Under the pieces are notes generated by a model. That model ran no database searches, was not told the DNA's origin, and was given only the letters and a program-made list of their open reading frames with translations. A stretch of 64,000 nt of DNA from Acanthornis magna (lineage: Eukaryota > Chordata > Aves > Passeriformes > Acanthizidae): contig JAWUZG010000032.1 of NCBI GenBank assembly GCA_036785705.1, positions 10,682,001-10,746,000 on the forward strand. Direction: 5' to 3'. Shown one piece after another: positions 13,653 to 26,970 of the stretch. Position numbers and translations under genes: made by a program. Every line of letters starts with the position of its first letter. The stretch's first letter is position 1.

Positions 13653-14530
13653 AAGGCAGCTCTGGTCTGAAAGCCTCATGGCTGCCTTGGTGAGGTGCTG
13701 TGCCTGGGCACGTGGATCTCACCAAGAGTCAGTGCATCTTTCTGAAGGTGGGTACTGCACCTGACTGAGCTGGAGCTAACCTGTGGTGTAAAAATCAGAC
13801 TGTTAGCAGAGGTGCCCAAGGCTCACTAAAGGTACAGTCAGCCATAAGGGAAAGAGGTAAGCACACACAAAGGTGAGGCAGGATTTCACAGCCAAAAATG
13901 CCTGAAAAATCTAAAATTTGGCGTAATATGATTTTTAACATGAGATTTCTTCTTGTCTCTTGTTGCTAGCTCTGCCATTGGTCTACTGAAGGGCTTTATA
14001 AAAAGCTTTCCTTTCTCCTGGGTGCTGGTTCTTGCATTATGTAAAATGATGCTCTGTATTATACTGGCAGTACATTTGGGCTTTCCTAATAGAAAACCCC
14101 TACATAATAATTTTACTTTTTGTCATTTTAAGAGGAAAAATCTGTGCCAAATATATTGCCAGATTTATTCCATTAACTTTCTGTGACAAAGATAATTAAA
14201 TTCATAGCTTGCGTCCTAAATAAATCCTTTATTTCTAGCTTATATTGTGATTGATGCAGTAAAATTGGTGTCAGTTCAACAAATTCCACATTTATTTTTG
14301 GCTTTAAATAAACATGAGCATAAAGTTAGGCTGAAAAGAGGAGCTGTGTGATTTGGAATTATGTGATTTGCTATTTTAACAGGCACCCACCTGCCCATGC
14401 TCCTCTCACCAATGGCTCTAAGAGCACTGGGTAGTTCCCACATTTTTTTTCTCTTGCTCCTTCCAGCTGTGGACTCAGGGTCCAGCAGGCATTTTTTGGT
14501 TGAGATAACAAAGAGAATGAGCCCTACTTC

Positions 14531-14758
14531 CTTCCCTTGCCTTCCTTTGCCTTCCCTTGCCTTCCCTTGCCTTCCCTTGCCTTCACTTGCCTTGCCTTGC
14601 CTTGCCTTGCCTTGCCTTGCCTTGCCTTGCCTTGCCTTGCCTTGCCTTGCCTTGCCTTGCCTTGCCTTGCCTTGCCTTGCCTTCCCTTCCCTTCCCTTCC
14701 CTTCCCTTCCCTTCCCTTCCCTTCCCTTCCCTTCCCTTCCCTTCCCTTCCCTTCCCTT
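14531..14758. repeat. Compound pentanucleotide satellite, (CTTCCCTTGC)6-(CTTGC)18-(CTTCC)15
   Basis: Three pure blocks lie in phase. 14531-14590 is six copies of a decamer alternating CTTCC and CTTGC, with two single-base variants. 14591-14680 is eighteen uninterrupted CTTGC units. 14681-14755 is fifteen uninterrupted CTTCC units, followed by CTTG. The + strand is pyrimidine-rich throughout and the CTTCC block is a pure pyrimidine tract. All ORFs of 84-190 codons here (Lys-Gly-Arg-Glu-Gly or Leu-Pro-Cys repeats) are products of the array, since a 5-bp repeat without stops stays open in several frames. Confidence 0.97.
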
Positions 14759-16765
14759 GTCACTGGCACCTGGAGCAACATGCTTTCTTAACTTTTGTGA
14801 TAAGATTCTCACACTGTACACCCCTTCCACTTCGAGCTTCTCAGGCATGTAACTTCAGCTATCACAGAAGAGGACACAGTATGTATAATTGATGAGAAGG
14901 ATGTGCTGCCCATTGGCTATGTTAGGACTCTTACAGTGTACTTGAGCACACTGTTGGGTTGGTGTCTGCTGTAAATTATGACTATGCTGAACAATTAGTA
15001 TAAAAGAAAGGTCTATCAAGGAAAATAATAATTATAATATTTCTGTTTATCATAAGGACTTTACAAATGCGCTTTTGATAAAGTTTGGCTTTTAAATCTT
15101 TAAAATTAGTTGCATTCTGGTAATGTTTTAAGTTTTCTTTAGAACATACATAATCTGTGCCCTTTCTGACTGTTATTTTATATATTCATTACATAATCAT
15201 TTGCTGAAGTACTAATAGTACTTGGATGAAAGCTTGTCAAACTACTGATAGATGTTAATAGGATACTGTCGGTTTGCTGAGGATAAAGGTGGTGTAGGAG
15301 TGCAATTCACAGTATGCATATAATTTGGGTTCCAAACTCCTGTTGTTACTTAGAATAGGATTTATTTGTTGATTGGCAATTGTGCCTTTAGAAGAATGAA
15401 GGAATATGGTTTTTTCCCAGTCAGAACTATTCCTTTACAGTCTCCATCATGGGAACTGTTAAGTTTTCTTGGTTGGTTTTTTTTTATCTACACAAAATCC
15501 CCATTTCTTTATTTTATCTTTATAGAATCAACATATGTATTTTATAGTCACCACAGTACTAGCAGTTTATATGACAAAATAAATCTGTTGAGATTCATAA
15601 TTTCAATTCATTGAACAATTTGCTAACAAGAGATAGTATTCACCCTGAAGGTCAGCACAATGTTCTGTTTCTTACTAGCTATTTTATCAAAGCTGCCCTT
15701 CATGTAAATCTAATTGTTAGTAGATTTTGAAATATTGATGTTACCCCAAAAGGCTATGTGCATAAAAAGGTCACATTCTGCCGCAGATATGTTTGTGATA
15801 CTCCCACCAGCGGCAGTGGGAGTTCTGCACACAGCACGTGGGATGGAGGCTGGCCCTTGATCTTTAAACCGTTAATTCTTAAAAATGAAATAAATAAATA
15901 AGTAAAGGCAATGTTCCAAATTCTGAGTTTCTTACTGCAGATTTTACTTAGGCTGAGCTTTCACTGTGGGTCACTATCATTTTATTTGAGGGAGAACTTC
16001 ACAAAATACCCACCAGCTAATGCAGTGTTGCTGTTGGGGGCTCGACATTCAGCCTGTCTGCTTCTGGGTTAGCTTTCAGTAGGAATAAACTTACACAATT
16101 TACTTGTTTAAGTGACTTGAAAGAAATTTTAAACTCTGCTTTTCAAATAAGACACTAAATCTAAGAATCTAAGACTCACTGAAGGTTGTGTGCTACTAAA
16201 TGCCGAAGTCATCCTTTAGTACAGCGTAGACTGCTAAGCAATGCCATTTTAAGTGTTAACTGTACTGCTTATTTTAAGCATTTTGGGTATTCTTGTTTGC
16301 AAACAATGTTCAAAGCAACAATTACTGCTTCTGCCACAGCACTTCCATTATATTTACTGTTGGTTTTAGGTAATATCTTGTGTATCATACTTCATAGAGG
16401 AAAATTAAGATTTTTAGGATGTTTAGAAGTCTTTAGAAGATTGTTCATTGTAATTTTGTTGATCTACAACTAGTTTTAATTGACTGATATGGATCTTTGT
16501 GGATCCTGAGGAACTGTGCCTCTTCCAAACTTCCAGCTTAGCATATAGTGAACGTATCAGGTTAGAAAGTCAGTAGAAAAAAAGCCAAACTAGGTAAGTG
16601 ATTTTTCACTTTGCAAGCTTAAGCCAGAACATGGTATTGCAATGGTTGCTGGCATAAGTATTTCAAAAACATTTTGGAGGGGGATTAATAGACTTTATTA
16701 TGAAGAACAGGGCTGTATTTTACAGCCACAAACAGATAAGAGTGTGCATTTTTGCCTTTAGGGCA
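14759..16765. other. Intronic, nothing recognised
   Basis: AT-rich unique sequence between the pentamer satellite and a CR1 relic, with only a short AAAT repeat. Chance ORFs of up to 95 codons (16186-16473) show no domain. Confidence 0.6.
15888..15904. repeat. Short (AAAT)n repeat
   Basis: AAATAAATAAATAAGTA directly after a diverged AAAAATG; a minor simple repeat. Confidence 0.75.
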
Positions 16766-16836
16766 TTACATAGGGGGTTGGACTAGATGACTTTTAAATG
16801 TCCCTTCCAAGCCAAACTATTCAGTGGTTCTATGAC
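16766..16836 (+). mobile_element. CR1 LINE terminal fragment
   Basis: A roughly 70-bp relic of a CR1 3' end. It has GGGGGTTGGACTAGATGACTT, then TCCCTTCCAAGCCAAACTATTC and a single GTTCTATG octamer. It is diverged and severely 5'-truncated, and is the last recognisable CR1 before a 31-kb stretch without one. Confidence 0.85.
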
Positions 16837-19800
16837 GTGTGTGGAACTGCGGAGCTGAAAGGAGGGTTGTGCAGTCTAGTCTGAAGAAACTGACTGTATG
16901 AATGCTCCTGATAAGAGGTACAGGAATTAACGCCAGTTGTTAATGTGCTGCATCTCTGTTCCTAAAAGGAAGAATTCCACACTCCACTTGGAGATTTGCC
17001 ATTGACTTAGGTAAAACCAGAAACTGACCAATTGCTTTAAAGCCCATAGCTATTAATCCTAAGCTTTCTGTCAGACAGGAAAAGCAGCTGCTGTCATTAA
17101 CTTCATGCTTTTTGTGAGTAAAGTCCCTTTGAGCAAAACATGGCAGTGCTTCATTTTCTGTACATAAATTCATTCCATAAAACTGTAAATGGCAACTTTA
17201 CCTTCAAATTTGATTGCTGAAATGCAGGGGAGGAGTCACAATTGAGCAGAGATTTATTAAAAATATTGTGGCAATACTCTCTGCCCCCCTCAAATGGGTT
17301 TGGTCTAGACGGTCTATATAAAACTGTAAAAGATGGGATTGTGCAGGATCAGGGAAAAACATAACTTTTTTAAGGGGAGCCAGAGAGCTGACATTGCAGC
17401 AAAGATACAAAGGCAGGATCTAATAGCTCAGGGAGTTGTATTGAGCTTAGTTGCACAGCTCTTCTTGACTGTTCCATCTTTCTTTGCCATCCTCTGTTTA
17501 GCCATCTGCTGAATGATACCAGAGTACATCAGGCTCTATTATCAGTGTTCAGAAAAGAGTTTGAAAAATCTTGAACAAAAAAAAAAGTCAATGCATATAT
17601 TCCAGTAACATGAACACCTATACTGCAAATGTAGGTATATTTGAAAAAGAGGAAGAAAAACCAAAAGCTTGGAAACTTTCAAATCTCTTGAGGTACACAA
17701 AAGGGTATTTGGCTTATAAAATTGATTATACTCTCTCTGGAAGCAAAGTAGTAATGGAAAAAAACACGTTACCTAAAAAAATATTATCACTTATCCTTAT
17801 GTTCCATTAGATAAATTTCTATTTATAAGGGTTTCCTGTGAAGATTGTTTTCTGTAATATAAATGATGTCATATAAGATACACATTTACTCCTTGCTATT
17901 TTTCATAGGGAGGGAAATTAAATACCAAGAAACAAGTTATTCCATCTCTGAGTCTCCCTGTTAGATAGCAACAATAATGACAGGAATAGTCTTCATTAAC
18001 ATACTCATGCTGAATTACATCCTTGGGCTAATTTCTGATTTTAGACATCCAAGGCTTCCCCAGAAGTCCAAGCTTATTTCTGTAGTTAGCAGATTTTTTT
18101 AATGAGAAGGGATGGGCAGGAACAAATGCAATAAGTTCTGAGTCTGCTAAATCTGCCATTTATCAGAAATTTGTTTTGTGATGATTGATCAACAGTTAAG
18201 AACAAGAGTATAGTGCCATTTTATGGTTCCTGGACTTCTGATTTTGAATTCTAACATGGTAGGAAAACTGTATGTTTATAGCAGAGGTAAGCTTTGGAAT
18301 TGAATTACTCCTACAATCAATGCATGAGTTAGTTCAGGCAAGGATCTGGAAGTGCATATATAGGTACAATATAAGCTGGCATTTCACAGCTTTTTTTAAT
18401 ATTCTTCTCAGTACAGTTGTGCGTCCTGTGGGCATTCTTGTTATAATTCTTTCTCATAAGTTTTTTTCTATTCTATTTTTTTCTGAACACAAAATTGAAT
18501 TTCTCTTTCCTTACCAAATAGACAGTCCATTTGTGTATAGTAGTACTCCAACAGAAAGAAAACCTTATGCTTGGTTTTTGGCTTTCTAATTGCTGATGAG
18601 AGGAGGAAATGGCTTAATGTAGATTTCCAGACTGAAAAATTACTGTAAATGGCCTTTAGAAATTCTGTGTGTTTTATCACTCAGTGACTTCCACATCACT
18701 TTTTTTTTCCTTTTACAGTAAGAAATGTTTACTGCTGACTGCCAACACTATGTGCATGACCCACAAACGTAAAATCAAGCTGTGTTCTATCAACAAAGGC
18801 CATCACTTCTCAACTTTGACCCCTTACTAATCAAGTTAGTGATATAAGAGAGGTCAGAATTTATAACCTAGAACTTAGATAAAATAAATATATTCTCCTG
18901 ATGGTGTGTGTGCATCCTGGTAGAGTTCAGATTCCTTTTCCATGCACAGATACTGATAAAGCAGTGAGGCCAACAGATACATATGAACACACAGAAGGAA
19001 TAATCCTGTTGATTAAAATGTCTCATAAGGACTGTTGTAATGAAGGTGCAGTTTTACCTTTCCTTCTCTGAATCCACCCATTGTTTCAAAAGGGGGCTTA
19101 TTTTCTCCTTTTGTAGGCAGATATTGCGAGTCATAAATGGAGGGTTGGAGTAATGGTTCACATCTATTTGTGGAACAGGAACGTGTGGAAACAACAGATT
19201 GTATAACAGGGCAGCACATCTCCAGGCTGCCAGGGAAACATAGCAGAGCAGGATGTGTATGGAGTCATCCGCAGCTTCTCTCTGCTCCTGGAGGACCTGA
19301 AGAGACTGTGGCACCACAAACCCTCCAGGAGGGCACAAATTACAGGTTGGAGAATGGGGGAGAAATCACAAGTGGTATTCAACTATTCCACAGGCCAAAC
19401 AGCAGTAGGAGCTGCAGTCAGCCAAGGAAACATTACCTGCTCTCGGGGCACATAGGTGTTGTCCTTCTTGTCTTGTACCTACTTCTCTGCATTAAACCTA
19501 CAGACCTGTGTAGCAGCAAAACTGTAGAACTCTGGAGAAGCAAACTGTGGAAATGGAGGAGAGGTTTGGGAAACAGATAAGTGGTAAGGATTAGTTACAG
19601 AAAGAAAAATGATGGTGAGTGCCTCACCAAAGAAAGATGAAAAAAAAATAAGACAGATGAAAGTGAAATATTTTGGGAGTATGATACAACAGTTTATTAG
19701 AATTAACTTTCTGAATAAATCTTCCACATTAATCTCAGAAACTCTCAACATTTTATATCCAACATAGAGATAAGCAACGAAAGCAGACAATGAAGTATTT

Positions 19801-22800
19801 CTGAAAAGGTGTTCAGGGGGAGAAACCCTGTGCTCCAGAAAAGAAACATCTGGAGATGTACTTTGTTATTCCACAGTGACAGAGAAATTGATGAAGCATC
19901 CTCTGTAGTGAGACAGAGCTAACACACCACCTGCTAAGCCATAAGACACACCCCTTTCGGGACCCAAAGTCTACCCAGGTAAAGACTGTAAGGGTATGAA
20001 TAGTATTCCAGCATGTGAATTATACTTCGCCAGCATCGAGCTTTGCAAATAAATACTGAACTGAACCTTTTTCTTCATAGAAATTTCTTACCATTACAAA
20101 GTAAATGATTTCACACTCATGGTAACAAATATGTTTGTGATGTTTTGTGCTCAACACCTCCTTCCAGACTGAAATAACAGGAAAGATTATCCGGAAGCAA
20201 CCTTGGCCCCAATCAGTGAGAATGGTCAAGCTGTGTTCAGAGCTAACCTGATTTTCACTGAGGAATTATTGTTCAGATTCCCCAGGGATCATTGACTCTA
20301 CACAAGAGAAAATTTTCTACCTCTTGAATGTAAAATTTCCTACATTTGAGATATAAACTTCAATTCAAGATCATTGAGAGACGGGATGTGCTAGAAAATA
20401 GGAGAAAGGGAAGCAGTATCTAAAGGAGATTGTGCATGTTCTTAGGACAGGTGCTGAAAGGAGAGAGGTTAATTTGTATAAATATACTCATGGTGGCTTT
20501 GATTCCTTTTTTTTTTTTTGAAGTTCTAATGGACTGAAGAGTTTTCAGAATAGACTTCACAAAACCTCACAGGTCATTTGGTACTTGGGCTTTTGATTCT
20601 GGTCTGGGATTTGGCAGGAGACATTTACTGTAGTGACTGAGACAAGCTGCATTCACAGACTCTGTGTATATGATATCTTAGAAAGGAGAGGGAAAAAGCA
20701 CCCTGTCTGGAGCTGATGAAGTAAAATTAAGATTTATGAACTGAGTAATTTGGGAAGGTCTCATTTTGTATATATATTATGACTAGCAATGCTGAACTCC
20801 TACCCAAGGGCTTCAGAGTGTATATAACTTAGTTCTCACTGTGTGTGCTGTTATTCTATCTTGATAGATGAAGACATGGAAACAGAAAAATTGGATATGC
20901 CCTAGGGTATTAGGAAACTTGGTAGCAAAACACTGCAGAAAATCTGCCAATGTTTTCTTCTAAATGACAACTACAAATTTCACACAGGGGTGTTCATTAT
21001 ATACCTTACTCACTAAGTCTGTCTGATTTATGTCCTTTATACCTGAGTTTTAACAGATGCATCAGATCAGAGCCATGCCAACATTTCTGTCAGGCTTCCA
21101 AATGTTTGCCTCGTAATTTTTTTCTTCACTGTCATCTCCTGTATCTTTTAACAGATTTTTTAATGAACACAAAAGGTGTTTTCAACTGGCTGGGACTAAC
21201 TCAAGCCAGAGAAGAGCTTAGGTGGCCAAGGCCATCCAAACTGGTGTGGTGTGAGGTGTTACAGGACAGAAGGAACAGTGAGAAACACTGGAGTTATGCA
21301 GGGGCTGGTTTTTGTAAAGTAAAGGAAAGCAGTCCATAATATCAGCTTTATGCTACAATGCTAATCAATGATTTTACAATTTGCTGTGACAAAAAGAGAT
21401 TGCAGTGCAACACAAGTGGCTTGTCTTGAAGTGGAATACCTCAGAGTACTGTGCTTCAAGCAGAAACAGAAGACAACTTTTAAAATTATTTTTAAAGTAC
21501 AAAAAGAAAAGCAAGAAAATTCTTGTGGGATTTTTATCTTGGTGTAAATATTTCTTAGGCTATAAATGAAATATGTTTGGTTTTGGGGAAAGACACAAAT
21601 CCATCAGCAGAGACAATAGGCAGAGGAGGATGTTTTGTCCTTGAATCACTTGTGCTTTTCTATGACAAGCTATATTTAAAAGCATTTAATGAGAAGAAAA
21701 AATCTGTTTATGGATTCATTTGATACCAAGTGTCAGTGATGAATGGTCAGCTGCAGTCCAAGGCCCTGGCTTTCATTATTGAGTTATTTAAATACGTGTA
21801 TGTGAGTACTAGAGAGAATCGAGATTTTTAATGTTTACTGAGAGAAAAAAATGTCCCAGATTTGGAACATATGGTTTTTAGTTCTCACTTCCTCTTCAAA
21901 ATCAAGGCTGTCTTGGGTTTACAAAGACATCTAATTCGAAACTGCAACAGAGGTCCTACCTTAGAGGTGAAATACACCTTTAGTTCCCAGGGGGATTGAG
22001 CAAATAGATATGCCCTCACTTTAGTAAAGTGATCAATGAAAAGTATTCTGAAGAAGAAATGCAACTCTGCACTCAGTGCTTGAGAGCCAGAGAGAGGGGA
22101 CTTTCAGATTTTACTTGTGGCTGTGAACCAATCTCTCAGGGCTTGCTTGTTAGTGTGCCTCAATGAGCGCGGTGGCTCTGGCATGCTTGTATGCTCAGAA
22201 TATCAAAAGAGAGGTGTAGAAATTTGTGTGCACATTTTTTGGCTTTCGTATGCAGGAAGGAAGCCTACAGACCCTACAGCCAGACAAACTGCCCCAAAAT
22301 GGAGATGGTGAATGCTGGTATGAAGCAATAGTCCTATTCAATGGATCAAAAGATTGAGCACTACCCTGCTTGTTGATCATTTCATTGATATGAAAAAAAT
22401 CTATATTTTAGTGCTCAACTTCCTACTCCACTCACTACTTCCCAATTCCATTTTTCCACCATTTTTTTAAACTGTTATTTCTTGTCAAACTATTCAGTTT
22501 TACTTGTATATATTAAGATTTATCACTGAATTCTGCTAAAATACAATTAATAAATGATCATAAAGCATATATTCTTAAAGTGGAAGGGTTTTTCCTTCTA
22601 TCTCCTTTTCATCATATCCTTATTTTCTCTATAATAAGACGTTCTTTGATTTTTTATTTTTCCGGTTCTAAAGATATCATTAGACCATGGACGTTATTCT
22701 AAATTTGAAATATTTTATTCATTAGTGTTCAGTGTAGGAATGGACAGTTGCACTTTCAGAAATAATTGTTTGCCTAGCTAGTACTGCTCATAGGATATTT

Positions 22801-25800
22801 AGACCACCACCATGAGAAATTCCTAAGTGAGTTGCACAATTCTCTGTGTTAAACCGGCACAGCTGAAGATTGCCAGTTATTCCTGTGGGAGCTACAACTC
22901 ACAGTAACAGAGGATTTACCCTCTCGAAACTTAATTGAGCCGTACAGACAGGCAGAACTGTCATTCTCCTCTAGCTCAGCTAAGGGCTGTTTAGCAGTAT
23001 TTTCTTTTAAACCCGTGTCTTTTTTTTCTTTCAGACCTGGCAAATCAATAGGTACAGACAAGTTTTCTAGACTTTCTAGTAGGTGACTTCTCAAAAATTT
23101 AGTTTACTCATGAGGGATTTCATTGCAGAGAGTCTTTTACTTTTGTTATTAATCAAAACACCTACACATCCCCCATGTTAGCCAGAAAAGCATGGTCTCA
23201 GGTGTATTAATGATTTCTTCCAGATATTCTCTCCTCAGTCTGCTATGGTCTGTCAAGATTACATCTCATCAAGTGAGATGAGTGCATGTCAATACTTTCA
23301 GACTTACATCCACTCAACATAATGAATTTCATAATGAATGGCAAGAGCAGACACAACAAGGATTTTTCTGGGGGAGAAAAATTAATATAATAGAAAAAAA
23401 CTATAGTAGGAATCAAGTTACCTTTGCACAGTCCTAATATGACATAGGAACACAAAACAAATTATGGACAATGATTCAGTGATTTCTGTACTTAGAAGTC
23501 CATCACAGCTAATTTAGCCTGACTCTGAGAAATAGTCTGAACCCCCTATGTCTCTTACCTCTGCTTTTAAAATACTTGCAGCTGCTAGCCTTACTGAATG
23601 GCTGTTATTTCAATTGGTATTACTGCTTTCTTTAAAATCAAGGAAGAATTTTTTTTATTCTACTTCATAACAATCTTTAGTTGTCAAAATAAGCATTTTT
23701 AATCAATGTAGTACTGATGTAGAAGATTCTATATGTTTCTCTGACAAGATCCAACCTGCATAGGAATTTTCATTTCCTTTAGTCAAATTCAGACTGCACA
23801 GCAGCAAGGTGAAAACTTAGGAGAATGGTGAAGACTTGAATTTTATTAAAAGAAAAGGTGAGGATATAAGAACTGAGTATGTTTCTTAAGCATCTAACTA
23901 AAAGTCTGTTTACCATTAGTATAGGCAGTGTGATGCAAGAATTTTAGGGCAAGAGAGCTTGTGCATGTCATGGAAGGCCAAGAGTCACAAGATATCCCTG
24001 GCTGTAAACATTTCAGTTTCTCATTTTGAACAGCTATTTAGTGCTGTTTCTTTATTGCAAGTACCTGTGTGCTTGTATATGCCATGGACTTACAGACTGT
24101 AGTGGAATGACTCTAGGTAGATTATGGGGGTAGACAGGATCATTCCATGCACAGAAATGAGCATTATGAAATCTTGGGGTTTCTATTATCATGAAATATA
24201 TTTAGAAAGCGAGGAAGGAGATATCTTCAATATGCTGCCCTGAAAGTGGAGATAAGCACTGCAAAAGCTCAAACATATCTAAGTAATGATTAGGTCCATC
24301 TTACTGCATAGTCAAAACTGCTGAATCTCTCTCTTCAAAACTGCTGGAAGAAAATCCGATTTATATGGATTGCTACATCTGTTTGTTCATTTAGTACAGT
24401 TGTTAAGTATGAACTGTTGATAAGAGAAGTTAAAGATACAAGAAAGCTATTCTGATGAAGTGAAACTATTCTAGGAATTTTGGTAGAGTTTTTGTGTTTA
24501 AAACATCACTTCTTACTAGTCTCTTCAAAAGTTGTTTAGGCCTATTATGGGATGGAAATTTATTGGCCATGTTGCCAAAAAAGAACAGATGTCTTTAATA
24601 AATATTTGTTAGGTATTTGGAAGGGGGGTATGTATCTATTACATAAAATCTGACAAAAGATCAAAAATTTGAAACAGTATCTACAAGAATTAAGCCCTAT
24701 TCCCTTAACAGACTTTGCTGGCTTGCTCCATGTCCACAAAGGGGAGACAGGTTTCTACCATTTTCATGGCAATTCCTCATAATTTTGTAGAATTTGGCAT
24801 AAATGCAAAGGCATGTTAAATTGCAAAGAAAAGTTCAAGTGGAAAGATGCAGCTGTGACTGGAACCTGGTTATCTTGATTCCAGTCCTGGACAAAATAAC
24901 GACTGTCGGTGAGTGCTTTAGTGGAAAGAATAGGGCTCAAGAATAATTTGTCTGATAAACCTCTCATTGAAGTTGTCCATGGAGACTCATAGCTGAGTCA
25001 AGATGTTTCTAGTGGTGATAGAAGAGACTACAGAGGTAATATTTATGCTTTTCCAGTATCTGGAAGAAAACAAACAGGAAAAAGCCTCAGTCTGCTGGTT
25101 GAATTTGTAGATAACACATACTGATGTGGTAAATAGCGATAAAACATGCAGCACTTTGTGTTCAAAAATGTGCATGTCCTTATAAAAGCAAGTACAACTC
25201 TAGATAAGAAATTTGAGCTGTAGTTGTAGAATTTTGCATCCTGAAGAACAGAATTCTGAAAAGGCTTTAGAGATCATTGTGGAAAAGTGATGCAATATGA
25301 GGTAAACCACTAAATATTTATATGCATACAGTCATGTAATACATGTTTTCTGCCTTAATTCATATAACATTCATTCATTTGAAAACATATGTATGTGTGT
25401 ATAATACAGATAGCATACGTATACATATGTATAAATGCATGCAGTACATATTATCATGTATGATGTGTGGATGTGGATACATACACTACCATATAATTAA
25501 ACATTTCTGTGTTAGTAAATGTGTAAAGAGAGCAACAGTGAACAGAAGTGAAGTGATTTCATTTATACAAGGTTAGTGGAGAAGGTAGCTTTGAAGGTAA
25601 GTTGATGGCAGCATGGACCATCATGGGAAAAAAAACCAAATTACTGAAGAAAGCTATAATTAAATAAGTACTATAATCGTGCAATACATTTTAAATTATG
25701 CATAAGTATATTCTGCGAAGTCTCTTTTCTTCTGCACGTATCAGACCAAACTCAAAGAGTAAGCACATATGTTATTCAATTAGATTGAAGGCATTTTAAA

Positions 25801-26946
25801 AGAGCTCCCTCTACTGCATTCTCTTTAGAGAAATAAAGACCTGATATGAACAAAAGAAACAAACAAAAAAACCCAGAACACAACAAAACTATGACACAGG
25901 TATAACTGATGTGCTTTTAAAGACATTGAATAGCATTCCAGCACTAACCTGCTGCTGGGCAGGATAATGCTAAAATTGCTTGCCTGCTGATATGCTCTAA
26001 AAAAAATTTAGTGTGATTTATTACTGGGCAGGACAGAATGTGAAATGTCTTTAATAAGCTTAGTGAATAACCTACCTTGTTCTTTGTTTAATCATGTTAG
26101 TAGTCATTTGAGCATTTAATTACATTTTCAAAGGTCTTAATGGGAGTAGCAATATTAGCTTATTACATTTAAATGAACCTGAAAAATACAGACCATTACC
26201 TTCCTTGTGCAGCCTCATCTTTCCAACAGGACATCAGCTTTAACAATTATGTCTCTTCAAATAAATGCTATTTTCAATAGGATTGAGCATATGTAAATAT
26301 ATGTGCATATGAGAAGCTTAATGAATATACCCTCTATTAAGAGATTTTTTATAATCCTAAATGTATAAATGTGAAAGAATACTAACCTAAATCCAAAGAG
26401 AGTGAATATAATACAATGTCTTTTTACTTTCATGCAGTAATATTCATTCATCTAGTTGCAAGCTACCAGGGGACAGATTTATCCCTGTCATAACTCCATG
26501 AAATTCAGGAACCTGCAGAGTTATGCCAGGGATAAACTTGATCCTAGGTTTTCTAAAATTGTACAACTCCTCAAAGATCCTCAGTCTCAAAAGGCATTTT
26601 ACACTTTTAACCAGCTTCTTGCCTGAGAGAGATACCAAACTATTTTTAAATAGTTTTGGGTTCTAGTTTTAGTCTTCAAGTCCAAAATGGGAAGTATCTC
26701 GTGACTACCGAGGAAATAGATCTGTGCATGCAGCGTGCAAGACTAATGGGAACTTGTGCTTGCATTAAGATCAATTCCCCTTAGCAATTAAATAAGGCTT
26801 TTGTTTTGAATTAAATATCTAATGATCAGGGATCTCTGTTGAAATTTCAATAGAATAGGAACTAAAATAAATTTAATCCAAAATTTCGTTTGGGTTTAAT
26901 TGGGAGCTAACATTTAGAATGTGCTTTTTTTTTTAGATTTAGAAAC

Positions 26947-26970
26947 ATGAGAGGAGCAATCTCCTCTCAT
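26947..26970. repeat. Perfect 10-bp-arm hairpin
   Basis: ATGAGAGGAG, loop CAAT, then CTCCTCTCAT: a perfect 10-bp stem with a 4-nt loop, preceded by a T-rich run. It looks like a rho-independent terminator, but that reading does not apply in a vertebrate intron. Confidence 0.9.

Larger units (their letters stand above)
8355..14530. other. Intronic, mostly unique
   Basis: No transposon was recognised. It holds a poly-T run (9536-9549), the 16-A run, a short GTTT repeat and the inverted repeat at 13570-13652. The part from about 13100 to 13800 is somewhat richer in G+C, which lengthens chance ORFs. Confidence 0.6.

Noticed and set aside
14276..14852. ORFs of 84-190 codons on both strands around the pentamer array
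   Set aside because: They exist only because a 5-bp repeat without stop codons stays open in several frames. The peptides are low-complexity repeats with unrelated flanks.
17202..17216. Minus-strand 15-nt microexon candidate (CATTTCAG before, GTAAAG after)
   Set aside because: Such short combinations are frequent by chance, the strand is opposite to KCNQ5, and nothing else supports a gene there.
19054..19580. 147-codon plus and 94-codon minus ORFs at the same place
   Set aside because: They are mutually overlapping shadows with no recognisable domain. Part of the plus ORF is hydrophobic by composition only.
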